In this document: positions 9,102-17,319 of the stretch, one piece after another | How the letters are laid out: every line of letters starts with the position of its first letter | Position numbering within the stretch: position 1 is the stretch's first letter | From: an uncultured Paraprevotella sp. | GTDB lineage: Bacteria > Bacteroidota > Bacteroidia > Bacteroidales > Bacteroidaceae | Assembly: GCA_944321565.1 (NCBI GenBank) | Contig: CALULT010000002.1 | Span: 1-64,000, forward strand | Reading direction: 5' to 3' | DNA length: 64,000 nucleotides | Translations under genes and position numbers: made by a program | Notes under the pieces: generated by a model | Databases searched by the model: none | What the model was told of the DNA's origin: nothing | Seen by the model: only the letters and a program-made list of their open reading frames with translations

Positions 9102-10097
9102 TTAGTCGTTCGGGAATGCTTTTTGCAAACGTTTCAGTTCTTTCTTCGTGATGGCGATGACCGTGCCGTGGCGCGGGGTGAAGGTTCCTTTCGTGGCCGT
9201 GTCCTGCACCCGTGTGAATTTCTTCAGGTCCTTGCTGATGCAGAATTGGTAGTGTCCGTTCATGTAGCAGTCGTACATCAGCACCCAGTCGCCTTCGATG
9301 CGTTGGAACACGCCGGAGCCTTCCACGGCCTTGTCCGTGTCTTCAAACGTGCCGGGCAGCAGTTCCCATGTGGGGAAGTCGAGCAAGTCTTTGGTCAGAT
9401 ACTGGCGGATGCCTTTCTTTTGTTCGCCTTCGGTTTTGAAGAATACGTGGTATGTGCCTTCTTCGTCCTGCACGATGTCGGTGTCGATGGCCGATTTCTT
9501 ATAGTCGAAAAGCACTTTCGGTTCGCCTTCCAGATCGCTGAAATCCGCGTTGGCATACGCCCAAAACACCTTGTCGTAGGGGCAATTGCCGTCATCGGTG
9601 AGGATGGAGAAATAGACGATGTATTTCTTGGCTTTCTTGTCATAAATCGTTTGCGGTGCCCACACGCGGGTTACGTGGGCAAACATGGTGCCTGCATACT
9701 TCTCGGGGAAATGCACGGTGTGGTGCGCCCAGTTGACCAAGTCTTTGCTGCGCATCAGCACGATGCCGCGGTTGGAAGCCCATCCCTCGCTGGAGCGCAT
9801 GTCGGTGGCCACCATATAGAAGTACCCGTCTTCGCCGCGCAGGATATGCGGGTCTCTCACGGCTTTTTTCAGCGAGATGGTGTCCGAGGCGATGACAGGC
9901 TGCCCATTGTTGAGCGGGGTATAATTGAAACCGTCGTGGCTGATGGCATAACAGATTTGTTCTTTCTCGGGAGCGTTTCCCGTGAAGTAAGTGAAAAGAT
10001 AAGCGGCTTTCTTTTTGGCTTGTGCAGGACAAGCGCACAGTGACAATCCTGCGCACAACAGGAAGAATCCGAAGATGGTTCTAAGGTTTTTTCTCAT
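9102..10097 (-). CDS. GH43-like five-bladed beta-propeller glycosidase
   Basis: A 331-residue secreted enzyme with a signal peptide or lipoprotein-type N-terminus (cysteines C21 and C23 before AQAKKK). The GH43-type triad is visible: D82 in VRDPHILR, D205 in AIDTDIVQD as pKa modulator, and E259 in VEGSGVFQ as acid. It resembles single-domain GH43-superfamily enzymes of Bacteroides, often arabinosidase- or galactosidase-type, but the exact specificity cannot be read from the sequence. It sits between a helicase gene and the GH128-like gene, all on the minus strand. Confidence 0.75.
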   Translation of the reverse strand: MRKNLRTIFGFFLLCAGLSLCACPAQAKKKAAYLFTYFTGNAPEKEQICYAISHDGFNYTPLNNGQPVIASDTISLKKAVRDPHILRGEDGYFYMVATDMRSSEGWASNRGIVLMRSKDLVNWAHHTVHFPEKYAGTMFAHVTRVWAPQTIYDKKAKKYIVYFSILTDDGNCPYDKVFWAYANADFSDLEGEPKVLFDYKKSAIDTDIVQDEEGTYHVFFKTEGEQKKGIRQYLTKDLLDFPTWELLPGTFEDTDKAVEGSGVFQRIEGDWVLMYDCYMNGHYQFCISKDLKKFTRVQDTATKGTFTPRHGTVIAITKKELKRLQKAFPND

Positions 10098-10126
10098 GAT
10101 GAAATGTATTATAGGTTAATTATTGT

Positions 10127-10134
10127 CAAATATA
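10127..10134 (-). promoter_or_regulatory. -7 promoter box (TATATTTG on the minus strand) for the GH43-like gene
   Basis: CAAATATA on the + strand reads TATATTTG on the minus strand, 29 bp upstream of the GH43-like start at 10097. No TTTG is seen at the usual -33 distance. Confidence 0.4.
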
Positions 10135-10182
10135 CGAAGAATAGTTCTTTTCCCCTTACGCATCCGTTCCTTTTAACAAAGG

Positions 10183-12225
10183 TTAATGCTTTTTGCGCTT
10201 TTCGCGCAGGGATTCCGCAATGGCCCATTGGATGGAGGCCTCCTCTTCTTTCCCCACGCGGGCCAGTGCATTGCCGAAGAGTTCGTGCGCCTTGGCATGT
10301 TCCGGTTTGAGAGAGACGGCTTTGTCGAAGTCGGCCACGGCTTGCTCCGTGCGTCCACAGTCCAAATGGTTTTTTCCACGGTTGTAATGCACTTTGAAAT
10401 TGGCTTGGCTCAGTTCTCCGGCACGGTTGAAGCAGGCCAAGGCTGCGTCATAGTCGCCTTGGTCCTGCAAGGTGACTCCTTTGCGTATCCATGCGTCAAC
10501 GAATGTCGGGTCGAGTGCGAGTGCCTTGTCATAATTGGCTAATGCGGCCCGTGCGTTGTGCGCCTGCAGGATGGAAGCGTTGCCCAGTTCGTAATATTCC
10601 TTGGCGTAGCCTTTCATTTGTTTGCGTTGTGCGGAAAGCTGTTCTTCGAGTTGTCGTTTTTCTTCTTTGAGGCGGTTGATGAGGTTCAGCTTGCGGCGGA
10701 TGAGTCTTTTGGCGGCAGGTTTCTCGATGTCGTACCGACTGTGGATGGCCGTGAAGAATTGGTCGAGAAATTGTTGGAAGTCGCCTTTGTCAAAAGCTTG
10801 CACGGCGGCCTGGTAGGCGATGTCGGCTTGTGCTTCTTTCAGGGCGTAGCCGATGGCTTCCGAGTCGTTGAATTGGTGGGAGAATTGGATGATTTCCGGT
10901 TTGACGAAAATGTCGGCGCGGGAAATTTCCTTTTTCAGGGAGATGCCTTCCAACGATGTGCATCGGCTCAGGGCCACGTAGGCTTGTCCCCCGGCGAACA
11001 CACCGCCGGAAAAGTCGATGGTGACTTTCCGGAACGTGAGTCCTTGGCTTTTATGGATGGTAATGGCCCAGGCCAGGCGCAACGGGAATTGGCGGAATGT
11101 GCCCAGCACTTCTTCCTCTATTTTCTTTTCTTCTTCATTGTAGGTGTAGCACACGTTTTCCCAAACCGTCTGCTCCACTTCCATTTCTTTTCCATCTTCT
11201 GTGACCACATAGACGCGGCGGTTTTCCGCGTCTATGGCAGAGACCGTGCCGAGGGTGCCGTTGACCCATCGTTTGTCTTGGTCGTTCTTTACGAAGATGA
11301 CTTGTGCGCCGGGTTTCAGTTCCAATTCCATGAGCGTGGGCAATGCACTTTCAGGGAACTCTCCTTGTATTTCTCCGCGGAACACGGTGCTTTTGCTTTC
11401 GATTTTGGCCAGCTCTTTGTTATTGATGAAGTCCACGTTGTCACGGCGGGTGGCAAGCGTGATGTTCAATCCGCCGGATAGTTTTTTATCGTTTTCGCAA
11501 CCATAGCGGGTGTTCAGCAGTTGCAGGTCGGGTGTGCCGGCTTGGTTGGTGCGGATGCGGTCGAGCACGGTGATGAAGGCGGCGTCTTTTTGGCGATATA
11601 CTTTTTTCAGTTCGATGGACACGAGCTTCATTTCTTCGAACGCTTTGGCCGAGAAAAAGTAGGGGGTGGGATAGTGGCGGTTCAGCATTTCCCGTTCCGC
11701 ACTCTTGACGACCGGTTCCAACTGGAAGATGTCACCCACGAGCAACAGTTGTTTGCCGCCAAAAGGTTTCCTATGGTCGCCATAGAGCCGCAGGACGCGG
11801 TCGATGAAGTCGATGATGTCCGCGCGCACCATGGAAATCTCGTCGATGATGATTAGTTCCACTTCGCGGACAAGTTTTTGACGGGCTGAATTGTATTTCA
11901 GGAAATCGCGCAATCGTTTAGGGCTGCTGAACCTGGGATCATCAGGTAAAAGCGGATGGAACGGCAACTTGAAGAAACTGTGCAGGGTGCTCCCACCCGC
12001 ATTGATGGCCGCGATGCCTGTGGGGGCCAGTACGACATGCTTCTTACGCGTGTGGGCACAGATGTATTTTAATAAGGTGGATTTACCAGTTCCGGCTTTT
12101 CCCGTGAGGAACACCGAATTATGGGTAAACCGGATGAGCTTCAGCACGTCCTGAAATTCCGGATTCTGTTCGTCTATGGTTGTTTCTTCCTTCAATTTCC
12201 AAAGTCGGTTGGTCGGGGATGTCAA
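10183..12225 (-). CDS. Pif1/RecD-like SF1 helicase with C-terminal TPR repeats
   Basis: A 680-residue ATPase. Walker A is GKAGTGKST (42-50) and Walker B is IIIDEISM (126-133). The SF1 helicase motif GDIFQLEPV and the UvrD-like C-terminal motif (AITIHKSQGLTF...VALSRC) are also present. A coiled-coil linker (about 520-555) is followed by about three TPR repeats (about 560-670). It probably works in DNA replication or repair; the TPRs suggest a protein partner. No ATG exists near the N-terminus. The best start is a TTG at 12225 that overlaps the PBP stop, with another TTG at 12195, so the start is uncertain. Translational coupling to the PBP gene is likely. Confidence 0.8.
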   Translation of the reverse strand: MTSPTNRLWKLKEETTIDEQNPEFQDVLKLIRFTHNSVFLTGKAGTGKSTLLKYICAHTRKKHVVLAPTGIAAINAGGSTLHSFFKLPFHPLLPDDPRFSSPKRLRDFLKYNSARQKLVREVELIIIDEISMVRADIIDFIDRVLRLYGDHRKPFGGKQLLLVGDIFQLEPVVKSAEREMLNRHYPTPYFFSAKAFEEMKLVSIELKKVYRQKDAAFITVLDRIRTNQAGTPDLQLLNTRYGCENDKKLSGGLNITLATRRDNVDFINNKELAKIESKSTVFRGEIQGEFPESALPTLMELELKPGAQVIFVKNDQDKRWVNGTLGTVSAIDAENRRVYVVTEDGKEMEVEQTVWENVCYTYNEEEKKIEEEVLGTFRQFPLRLAWAITIHKSQGLTFRKVTIDFSGGVFAGGQAYVALSRCTSLEGISLKKEISRADIFVKPEIIQFSHQFNDSEAIGYALKEAQADIAYQAAVQAFDKGDFQQFLDQFFTAIHSRYDIEKPAAKRLIRRKLNLINRLKEEKRQLEEQLSAQRKQMKGYAKEYYELGNASILQAHNARAALANYDKALALDPTFVDAWIRKGVTLQDQGDYDAALACFNRAGELSQANFKVHYNRGKNHLDCGRTEQAVADFDKAVSLKPEHAKAHELFGNALARVGKEEEASIQWAIAESLREKRKKH

Positions 12226-14690
12226 TAGATGATAGCCGTTTCCATGGTGTCCGGTGTGTGGGTGTCGGTATTTCCGTTTGGCAAAGGTGCGGCTATGGTC
12301 ACGCTGTCGGGGGAGAGGGCGGTCAAAGAGTCGTTTGCCGCCGTGAGCGAGTCGGGGTCTATGTAAACCCCGCTGCAGTTGTAGGTGGACGGGTCGATGT
12401 CTTCTTTCGGTTCCTTCGGGAATTTTACCCTGTATTGGGCGAATTGGTCGTCAAGGAGCACACTTTGTATGAACTTGCCGAAGATGGGCAGTGCCGTGCG
12501 GCTGCCTTGTCCCAAGGCTCCCGTGCGGAAATGGATGCTCCGGTATTCCCCGCCGACCCATCCTCCGGCCACCAGCTTGGGGGTCACGCCGACAAACCAT
12601 GCATCGGAGTGGTTGTTGGATGTGCCCGTCTTGCCCCCGAACTCTGAATATTTGAGCACCGGATAGATGTAACTCCACAGGGCCGCCGTGGTGCCGCCCC
12701 GTTCCGTGAGTCCGGCACGCAGCAGTTTTTGCATGTAGAATGCCGAGCGGTAGGGGATGGCCTGTTTCTCCTCCAGTTCCGCTGCATAGATGATGTTGCC
12801 GTCGCGGTCCAGGATTTTGGTAATCAGGATGGGGGCATTGGCAATGCCGTCATTGACGACCGTGCAATAGCCGTTGACCAATTCCAACAGGTTGACGTCC
12901 GACGAGCCGAGGCTTAGTGATGGAGTCTCATGCAACGGAGATTCGATGCCCATGGCGTGAGCCGTCTGCGCCACGTTGTGTATGCCCATTTCGTAGCCCA
13001 GTTTGACCGCGATGGTGTTGATACTTTGCGCGAAGGCGGATTTCAGGGGCATTTCCACGTTCGTATAGGTGCCGTTGGCATTGTGGGGGGCCCATCTGGT
13101 AGGCTTGCCGTCGATGGTGTCGGGATATTGTTTCCATTCGTCCACCCGCGTGTCGCAAGGGGTCAACCCTTGGTTCATGGCTTCGGCATAGACGAAGAGT
13201 TTGAACGTGGAGCCGGGTTGGCGCATGGCGGTGACTTTGTCATATTTCCATGAGTTGAAATCCACATCGCCCACCCATGCTTTCACTTGGCGGGTGTCTG
13301 GCTCCATGGCCACGAAGCCGCAGTGCATGAAGCTCACCATGTGGCGTATGGAGTCCATCGTGCTCATCATTTCCTCTTTCGGCCCTTCGTAGCTGAACAC
13401 TTTCACCTTGTGCGGAAGGTTCAGGTAATATGTGATGGAGTCCGGCTGGTTGGGGAAACGGTTTTCCAGGTACTTGTAGGTCTGTGTCCTTTTGGCCAGG
13501 TCTTCGATGAAATTCGGGATTTCCTTGTGGTGCTCGTCTTGCCAAGGAGGCGTGTTGCCCCAGTGCTGGTCGAAGCGTTGCTGTATGATTTCCATTTGTT
13601 GGCGGGCGGCTTCTTCCGCATATTTTTGCATGCGTGTGTCCAATGTCGTATAAATTTTCAGTCCGTCGGCATAGAGGTCGAGTTTGTTGTCGGCATCGGA
13701 ACCGGCAATGAGTCCTTTTTCGCATAATTCGTCAATGTAGTCGGGCAGTACCTCGCGGAAGTACGGGGCGATGCCGTCATAGCTGCTTTCCGCCTTGCGG
13801 GTGCTCACTTTCATGGGGATGGCCTTGATGGAGTCAAACTGCGCCGCCGTGGCTTGTCGCCCGTTGATGACCAGATGTCCGTGGTCGTAGAGGTTGGTCA
13901 GCACCACGTTGCGGCGTTTCGTGCTGTTTTCCGGATGAAGGCGCGGGTTGTAGGTCGAAGTGGCTTTCAGCAGACCCACGAGGGTGGCTGCCTGTTCGTA
14001 GGTCAGTTGGTCGGGCGTGGTGTCGAAATAAATGCGGCATGCGGTCTTGATGCCGAAGGAGTTGCTGCCGAAATCCACGGTGTTGAAATACATTTCGAGG
14101 ATTTCCTCTTTGGTGAAAAGCATCTCCAGTTTGACGGCGACAATCCATTCCTTGGCTTTCATGACCAGGATTTTCACGCCCGGGATTTTACCCAACAAGC
14201 CTGTGGAATATTGTGTACGGACGCGGAACAAGTTCTTGGCCAATTGTTGGGTGATGGTGCTGGCACCCCGCGCGTTGCCGCTCAAAATGTCTTTTGCCGC
14301 AGAAAAAAGCCCTTGGAAGTCGATGCCATGATGGCGGTAGAAACGTTCGTCCTCCGTGTCAATCAGGGTTTGGATAATAATGGGGGAGATGTCCTTGTAT
14401 TCCACAGGAGTGCGGTTTTCGCTGAAAAAACGTCCGATGAGCACACTGTCCGCGCTATAAATCTCGGATGCTTCGCTATTTACTGGATTTTCAATGTCCT
14501 TGAAGCCCGGGGATTTTCCGAATAGCCCCAAGAAGTTTACATCCACGGCGGCCAGTAACAAAACGATGGAGAGGACGAGGGTTGTAATCCAGGCGATTGT
14601 TTTCTTATACCATGGGCCTCGGTACAGGCCGGTGAACTTTTTACCGGCTTTTTTTATTCCCGAGATTATTTTTTTTATGGTGCGGTTCAT
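12222..14690 (-). CDS. Class A penicillin-binding protein (PBP1A type)
   Basis: An 822-residue bifunctional peptidoglycan synthase anchored by one TM helix (about 31-49). The GT51 glycosyltransferase domain has catalytic E113 in TEDERFYRHHG and the GASTITQQLAKN motif (142-153). The transpeptidase domain has the SxxK serine in RQPGSTFKLF (about residue 493) and the KTGTSN box near 685. The C-terminus is a Ser/Asp-rich tail. It polymerises glycan strands and cross-links stem peptides in the periplasm. It ends by a 4-bp overlap with the helicase frame, giving a two-gene unit. Confidence 0.93.
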   Translation of the reverse strand: MNRTIKKIISGIKKAGKKFTGLYRGPWYKKTIAWITTLVLSIVLLLAAVDVNFLGLFGKSPGFKDIENPVNSEASEIYSADSVLIGRFFSENRTPVEYKDISPIIIQTLIDTEDERFYRHHGIDFQGLFSAAKDILSGNARGASTITQQLAKNLFRVRTQYSTGLLGKIPGVKILVMKAKEWIVAVKLEMLFTKEEILEMYFNTVDFGSNSFGIKTACRIYFDTTPDQLTYEQAATLVGLLKATSTYNPRLHPENSTKRRNVVLTNLYDHGHLVINGRQATAAQFDSIKAIPMKVSTRKAESSYDGIAPYFREVLPDYIDELCEKGLIAGSDADNKLDLYADGLKIYTTLDTRMQKYAEEAARQQMEIIQQRFDQHWGNTPPWQDEHHKEIPNFIEDLAKRTQTYKYLENRFPNQPDSITYYLNLPHKVKVFSYEGPKEEMMSTMDSIRHMVSFMHCGFVAMEPDTRQVKAWVGDVDFNSWKYDKVTAMRQPGSTFKLFVYAEAMNQGLTPCDTRVDEWKQYPDTIDGKPTRWAPHNANGTYTNVEMPLKSAFAQSINTIAVKLGYEMGIHNVAQTAHAMGIESPLHETPSLSLGSSDVNLLELVNGYCTVVNDGIANAPILITKILDRDGNIIYAAELEEKQAIPYRSAFYMQKLLRAGLTERGGTTAALWSYIYPVLKYSEFGGKTGTSNNHSDAWFVGVTPKLVAGGWVGGEYRSIHFRTGALGQGSRTALPIFGKFIQSVLLDDQFAQYRVKFPKEPKEDIDPSTYNCSGVYIDPDSLTAANDSLTALSPDSVTIAAPLPNGNTDTHTPDTMETAIIY

Positions 14691-14709
14691 GCTAAATGGT
14701 TTTGTTGTT

Positions 14710-14736
14710 CAAACATGTTTGTCAAGAACAAAATTA
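14710..14736 (-). promoter_or_regulatory. Possible PBP promoter with a 12-bp palindrome
   Basis: On the minus strand TAATTTTG (14729-14736) fits the -7 consensus, 39 bp from the PBP start. Between box and start lies a perfect palindrome, CAAACATGTTTG (14710-14721), which could be an operator or a leader hairpin. No good -33 TTTG is visible. Confidence 0.4.
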
Positions 14737-14812
14737 GGAAAAGTTTTAGGAATATCCCAATCAACCCGATGGAAAAAGAATTGCCGGGAAAGAAAAAACA
14801 TTTTTGTCGCGT

Positions 14813-14991
14813 GGGTGTATCAAAATAAACTCCTCCGCCTTGTAGGGGAGGTGGCGCGAAGCGACGGAGGGGGCTTACGTCCACAAAGACATACTTTATG
14901 TGTGTGTCCGTGGGTGTGAAACCCCTCAGGCCCGTTGGGCCAGCTCCCCTACAAGGCGGAGCAGTTCCTTCTCGCTGGTTTTGATACACCC
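14813..14991. repeat. ~180-bp palindromic MITE-like element, copy 2
   Basis: This is the best-preserved copy. It starts GGGTGTATCAAAA and ends TTTTGATACACCC, a perfect 13-bp terminal inverted repeat. The internal sequence is nearly the same as copy 1 (6014-6194), in the same orientation. It occupies most of the 375-bp gap between the PBP and miaA genes. No transposase is nearby and I saw no clear target-site duplication. Confidence 0.8.
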
Positions 14992-15025
14992 TCGGCAAAA
15001 ACCTCATGCGCGGGCATTCAGGGGC

Positions 15026-15061
15026 TTGTAGAAACAGATCTTTTGTTTTGCGTCTCTACAA
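15026..15061 (-). terminator. Hairpin downstream of miaA
   Basis: TTGTAGA and TCTACAA pair around a 22-nt centre. It begins 5 bp past the miaA stop on the minus strand, in the place of a terminator. The same type of palindrome (TTGTAGAGACGC) recurs in many bacterial genomes, so it may also be a repeat. Confidence 0.4.
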
Positions 15062-15065
15062 ATTC

Positions 15066-15971
15066 TTAGCGCAAGGCTTCCGTGTCGATGAGTTGTTTGA
15101 TGGCTTTCGCCTCATCGGGGTGAAACCACCGGATGCTGTCATCGTGCCGGAACCATGTCATTTGTTTCCGGGAATAAATGCGCGTGTTCTGCTTGATTTT
15201 CTCCACGGCTGTCTCAAGCGTCCACGTGCCATCAAGATAGTTGAACATTTCTTTGTAGCCCACGGTGTTGAGGGCGTTGGTGTGGCGGAAGGGGAGCACC
15301 CGCCGGGCTTCGTCGATGAGGCCGTGGGCAATCATGTCGTCCACCCTTCGGTTGATGCGTTCGTAAAGCTCTTCCCGTTCGCGGCGCAAGCCTATCTTCA
15401 GAATGTCGAAAGGGCGTTCTTTGGGTTGCCGGGTGCGGAATGAGGTATAAGTTTTTCCCGTCATGTAGCAGATTTCCAATGCATGGATGACCCGCTTTGG
15501 GTTTTTTCGGTCCACGATGTTATAATAGTCTGGATCTAGCAGTTTCAGTTCTTGGCACAGCCGTTCCAAGCCTTCCGACTCATATTTCTCCAGCATAGTC
15601 TTGCGGGTGTCTTTGTCCACGGTGGGGATATCGTCAATGCCTTTGCACACTGCATCGAGATACATCATGCTTCCGCCCGACATGAGGGCGTATGGGGTTT
15701 GTTGGTGGAGCATTTTTAGAAGAGAAAGGGCGTCAGCCTCGTATTGGGCGGCACTGTAGTAGTCCGTAAGTTCCAATGTGCCTACAAAATAGTGCTTGAC
15801 GCGTTGCAATTCTTGGGGCGTGGGGGCTGCCGTGCCAATGGGGATGTCACGGTAGAGTTGGCGTGAATCAGCATTGACTATCGGGGTATGAAGAAACTCA
15901 GCCAAAGAAAGGCTGAGTTCCGTTTTTCCAACTCCTGTGGGACCCAATAAGACGACGAGTACGGGTTTCAT
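15066..15971 (-). CDS. miaA: tRNA dimethylallyltransferase
   Basis: A 301-residue MiaA, which transfers the dimethylallyl group to N6 of A37 in tRNAs reading UNN codons. The P-loop is GPTGVGKT (10-17). The family motif [17 protein letters not shown] (33-49) follows, and [13 protein letters not shown] lies in the middle. Length is normal. It is the last gene of a five-gene minus-strand unit beginning with lpxD, and starts 3 bp after its upstream neighbour. Bacteroidetes commonly carry two miaA genes, so this may be one of a pair. Confidence 0.94.
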   Translation of the reverse strand: MKPVLVVLLGPTGVGKTELSLSLAEFLHTPIVNADSRQLYRDIPIGTAAPTPQELQRVKHYFVGTLELTDYYSAAQYEADALSLLKMLHQQTPYALMSGGSMMYLDAVCKGIDDIPTVDKDTRKTMLEKYESEGLERLCQELKLLDPDYYNIVDRKNPKRVIHALEICYMTGKTYTSFRTRQPKERPFDILKIGLRREREELYERINRRVDDMIAHGLIDEARRVLPFRHTNALNTVGYKEMFNYLDGTWTLETAVEKIKQNTRIYSRKQMTWFRHDDSIRWFHPDEAKAIKQLIDTEALR

Positions 15972-15974
15972 ACG

Positions 15975-16520
15975 TCAGGCATACGGATTCCCTTCACTGA
16001 TTTCAAATCCTTCCGGGTCTAGTTCTTCGTTGTCAAATTCGTCGTTTTCCCTGAATTCGTCGTTTAGTTCATCTGCATTCCGTGGAGTGTCTTTTTCCAA
16101 ATCTTCAAGATTGGTGGCCTGTTCCGGGGCTTTTCCGTGTTTCCTGCTGCATACAGGTTGTGTTTGTGGTGCTCCGAATATGATTTCTGCCAACTCAATG
16201 AGGAACATCCGGTTGCCGATGGGGTCGAACATGTAGGCAAGATGCTGCTTTTCTTCTTCCACCAAGTCTTCCAGTTTCGTGTCTTTCATCAGATAGACAT
16301 CCTCATCCGCGCGGCTGGCGCCCATGTCTTCCAACATCACCTCTTGTTCCTCTTCCCACTCGTCGTTGCAGATGAAGAAACTTGTGGGTTGGTCGTCTGC
16401 ATATCCGCATGACGACAGGATGAGGCGGTGGAAGTCATAGAAAGTGGCTCCGGCATCAATTTTATATTCCCTTGCGAAGTCTTCCACTTCGTTTGAGATG
16501 AGCACGAATCTGTATGTCAT
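15975..16520 (-). CDS. pRiA4b ORF-3-family protein (IS1096 TnpR-like fold)
   Basis: A 181-residue protein starting MTYRFVLISNEVEDF. The N-terminal part (about 1-125) matches the pRiA4b ORF-3/TnpR-like family: FYDFHRLILSSCGYADDQPTSFF, and MFDPIGNRMFLIEL near the end of the domain. The C-terminal third is highly acidic and probably disordered (DELNDEFRENDEFDNEELDPEG). Despite the family's mobile-element name, it sits firmly inside the lpx-miaA operon. Its function is unknown. I prefer the ATG at 16520 over one at 16580, which would overlap lpxA by 41 bp. Confidence 0.75.
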   Translation of the reverse strand: MTYRFVLISNEVEDFAREYKIDAGATFYDFHRLILSSCGYADDQPTSFFICNDEWEEEQEVMLEDMGASRADEDVYLMKDTKLEDLVEEEKQHLAYMFDPIGNRMFLIELAEIIFGAPQTQPVCSRKHGKAPEQATNLEDLEKDTPRNADELNDEFRENDEFDNEELDPEGFEISEGNPYA

Positions 16521-16539
16521 GGGCGTCGGTTTTTGGGGG

Positions 16540-17310
16540 TTAATGGACAAATCCTCTTTTGGATTTTTCAATGAAATCAATGATATAGTCTATTTCCTTG
16601 CTGGCTGGCACTTCTTCGCGCACCTTCTGCAAGGCTTCGTTCAAGGCCATTCCGCCGAAGATAATCCGGTAGGCGTTGTGGATGTTTTCTATCAATTCAT
16701 TGCTGAATCCTCTGCGGCGCAGCCCGACAAGGTTCAAGCCGCAATAGGCAGCCGGTTCGCGGGCGCACATCGTGTAGGGTAACACGTCTTGGCTGAAACG
16801 GGTCCCCCCGCCTACCATGGTGTAGCCTCCCACGCGGCAGAATTGGTGCATCAGCACGTTGGCACTGATGGTGGCGAAGTCGTCCACGATGATTTCACCG
16901 GCAAGCTTGGTTCCGTTGCCGATGATGCATCCGTTGCCGACACATGCATCGTGGGCCACGTGCGCAGATTCCATCAACAGGTTGTTGCTGCCTACGACTG
17001 TTTTGCCTTTGGCGGCAGTTCCGCGGTTGATGGTGACGTTTTCGCGTATTTTGTTGTTGTCGCCGACAATGGCGGTTGTTTCTTCGCCTTTGAACTTCAG
17101 GTCTTGCGGTATCGCACTGATGACAGCACCGGGAAAGAAGATATTGCCGTTGCCGATACGTGCGCCATTGAGCATGGTGACATTGTTCATCAATACGTTG
17201 TTGTCCCCGATTTCCACATTCTTGTCAATGAAACAGAACGGGCCTATTTCGCAGTTGTCCCCGATTTTGGCTTCAGGGTCGATAAATGCCAAAGGGCTTA
17301 TTTTGCTCAT
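16540..17310 (-). CDS. lpxA: Acyl-ACP--UDP-N-acetylglucosamine O-acyltransferase
   Basis: A 256-residue LpxA, the first enzyme of lipid A synthesis in the cytoplasm. It shows left-handed beta-helix hexapeptide repeats from about residue 8 to 180 (for example AKIGDNCEIGPFCFID), the active-site region ESAHVAHDACVGN containing the catalytic His, and a helical C-terminus. It lies 9 bp after lpxC/fabZ, so the first three lipid A genes are co-transcribed. Confidence 0.95.
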   Translation of the reverse strand: MSKISPLAFIDPEAKIGDNCEIGPFCFIDKNVEIGDNNVLMNNVTMLNGARIGNGNIFFPGAVISAIPQDLKFKGEETTAIVGDNNKIRENVTINRGTAAKGKTVVGSNNLLMESAHVAHDACVGNGCIIGNGTKLAGEIIVDDFATISANVLMHQFCRVGGYTMVGGGTRFSQDVLPYTMCAREPAAYCGLNLVGLRRRGFSNELIENIHNAYRIIFGGMALNEALQKVREEVPASKEIDYIIDFIEKSKRGFVH

Positions 17311-17319
17311 ATCTATGTT

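Noticed and set aside
15975..16520. Transposon gene, because of the IS1096 TnpR-like family name
   Set aside because: The gene is packed within the lpxD-miaA operon with gaps of 19 and 3 bp and there are no insertion-sequence ends. The family name is historical.
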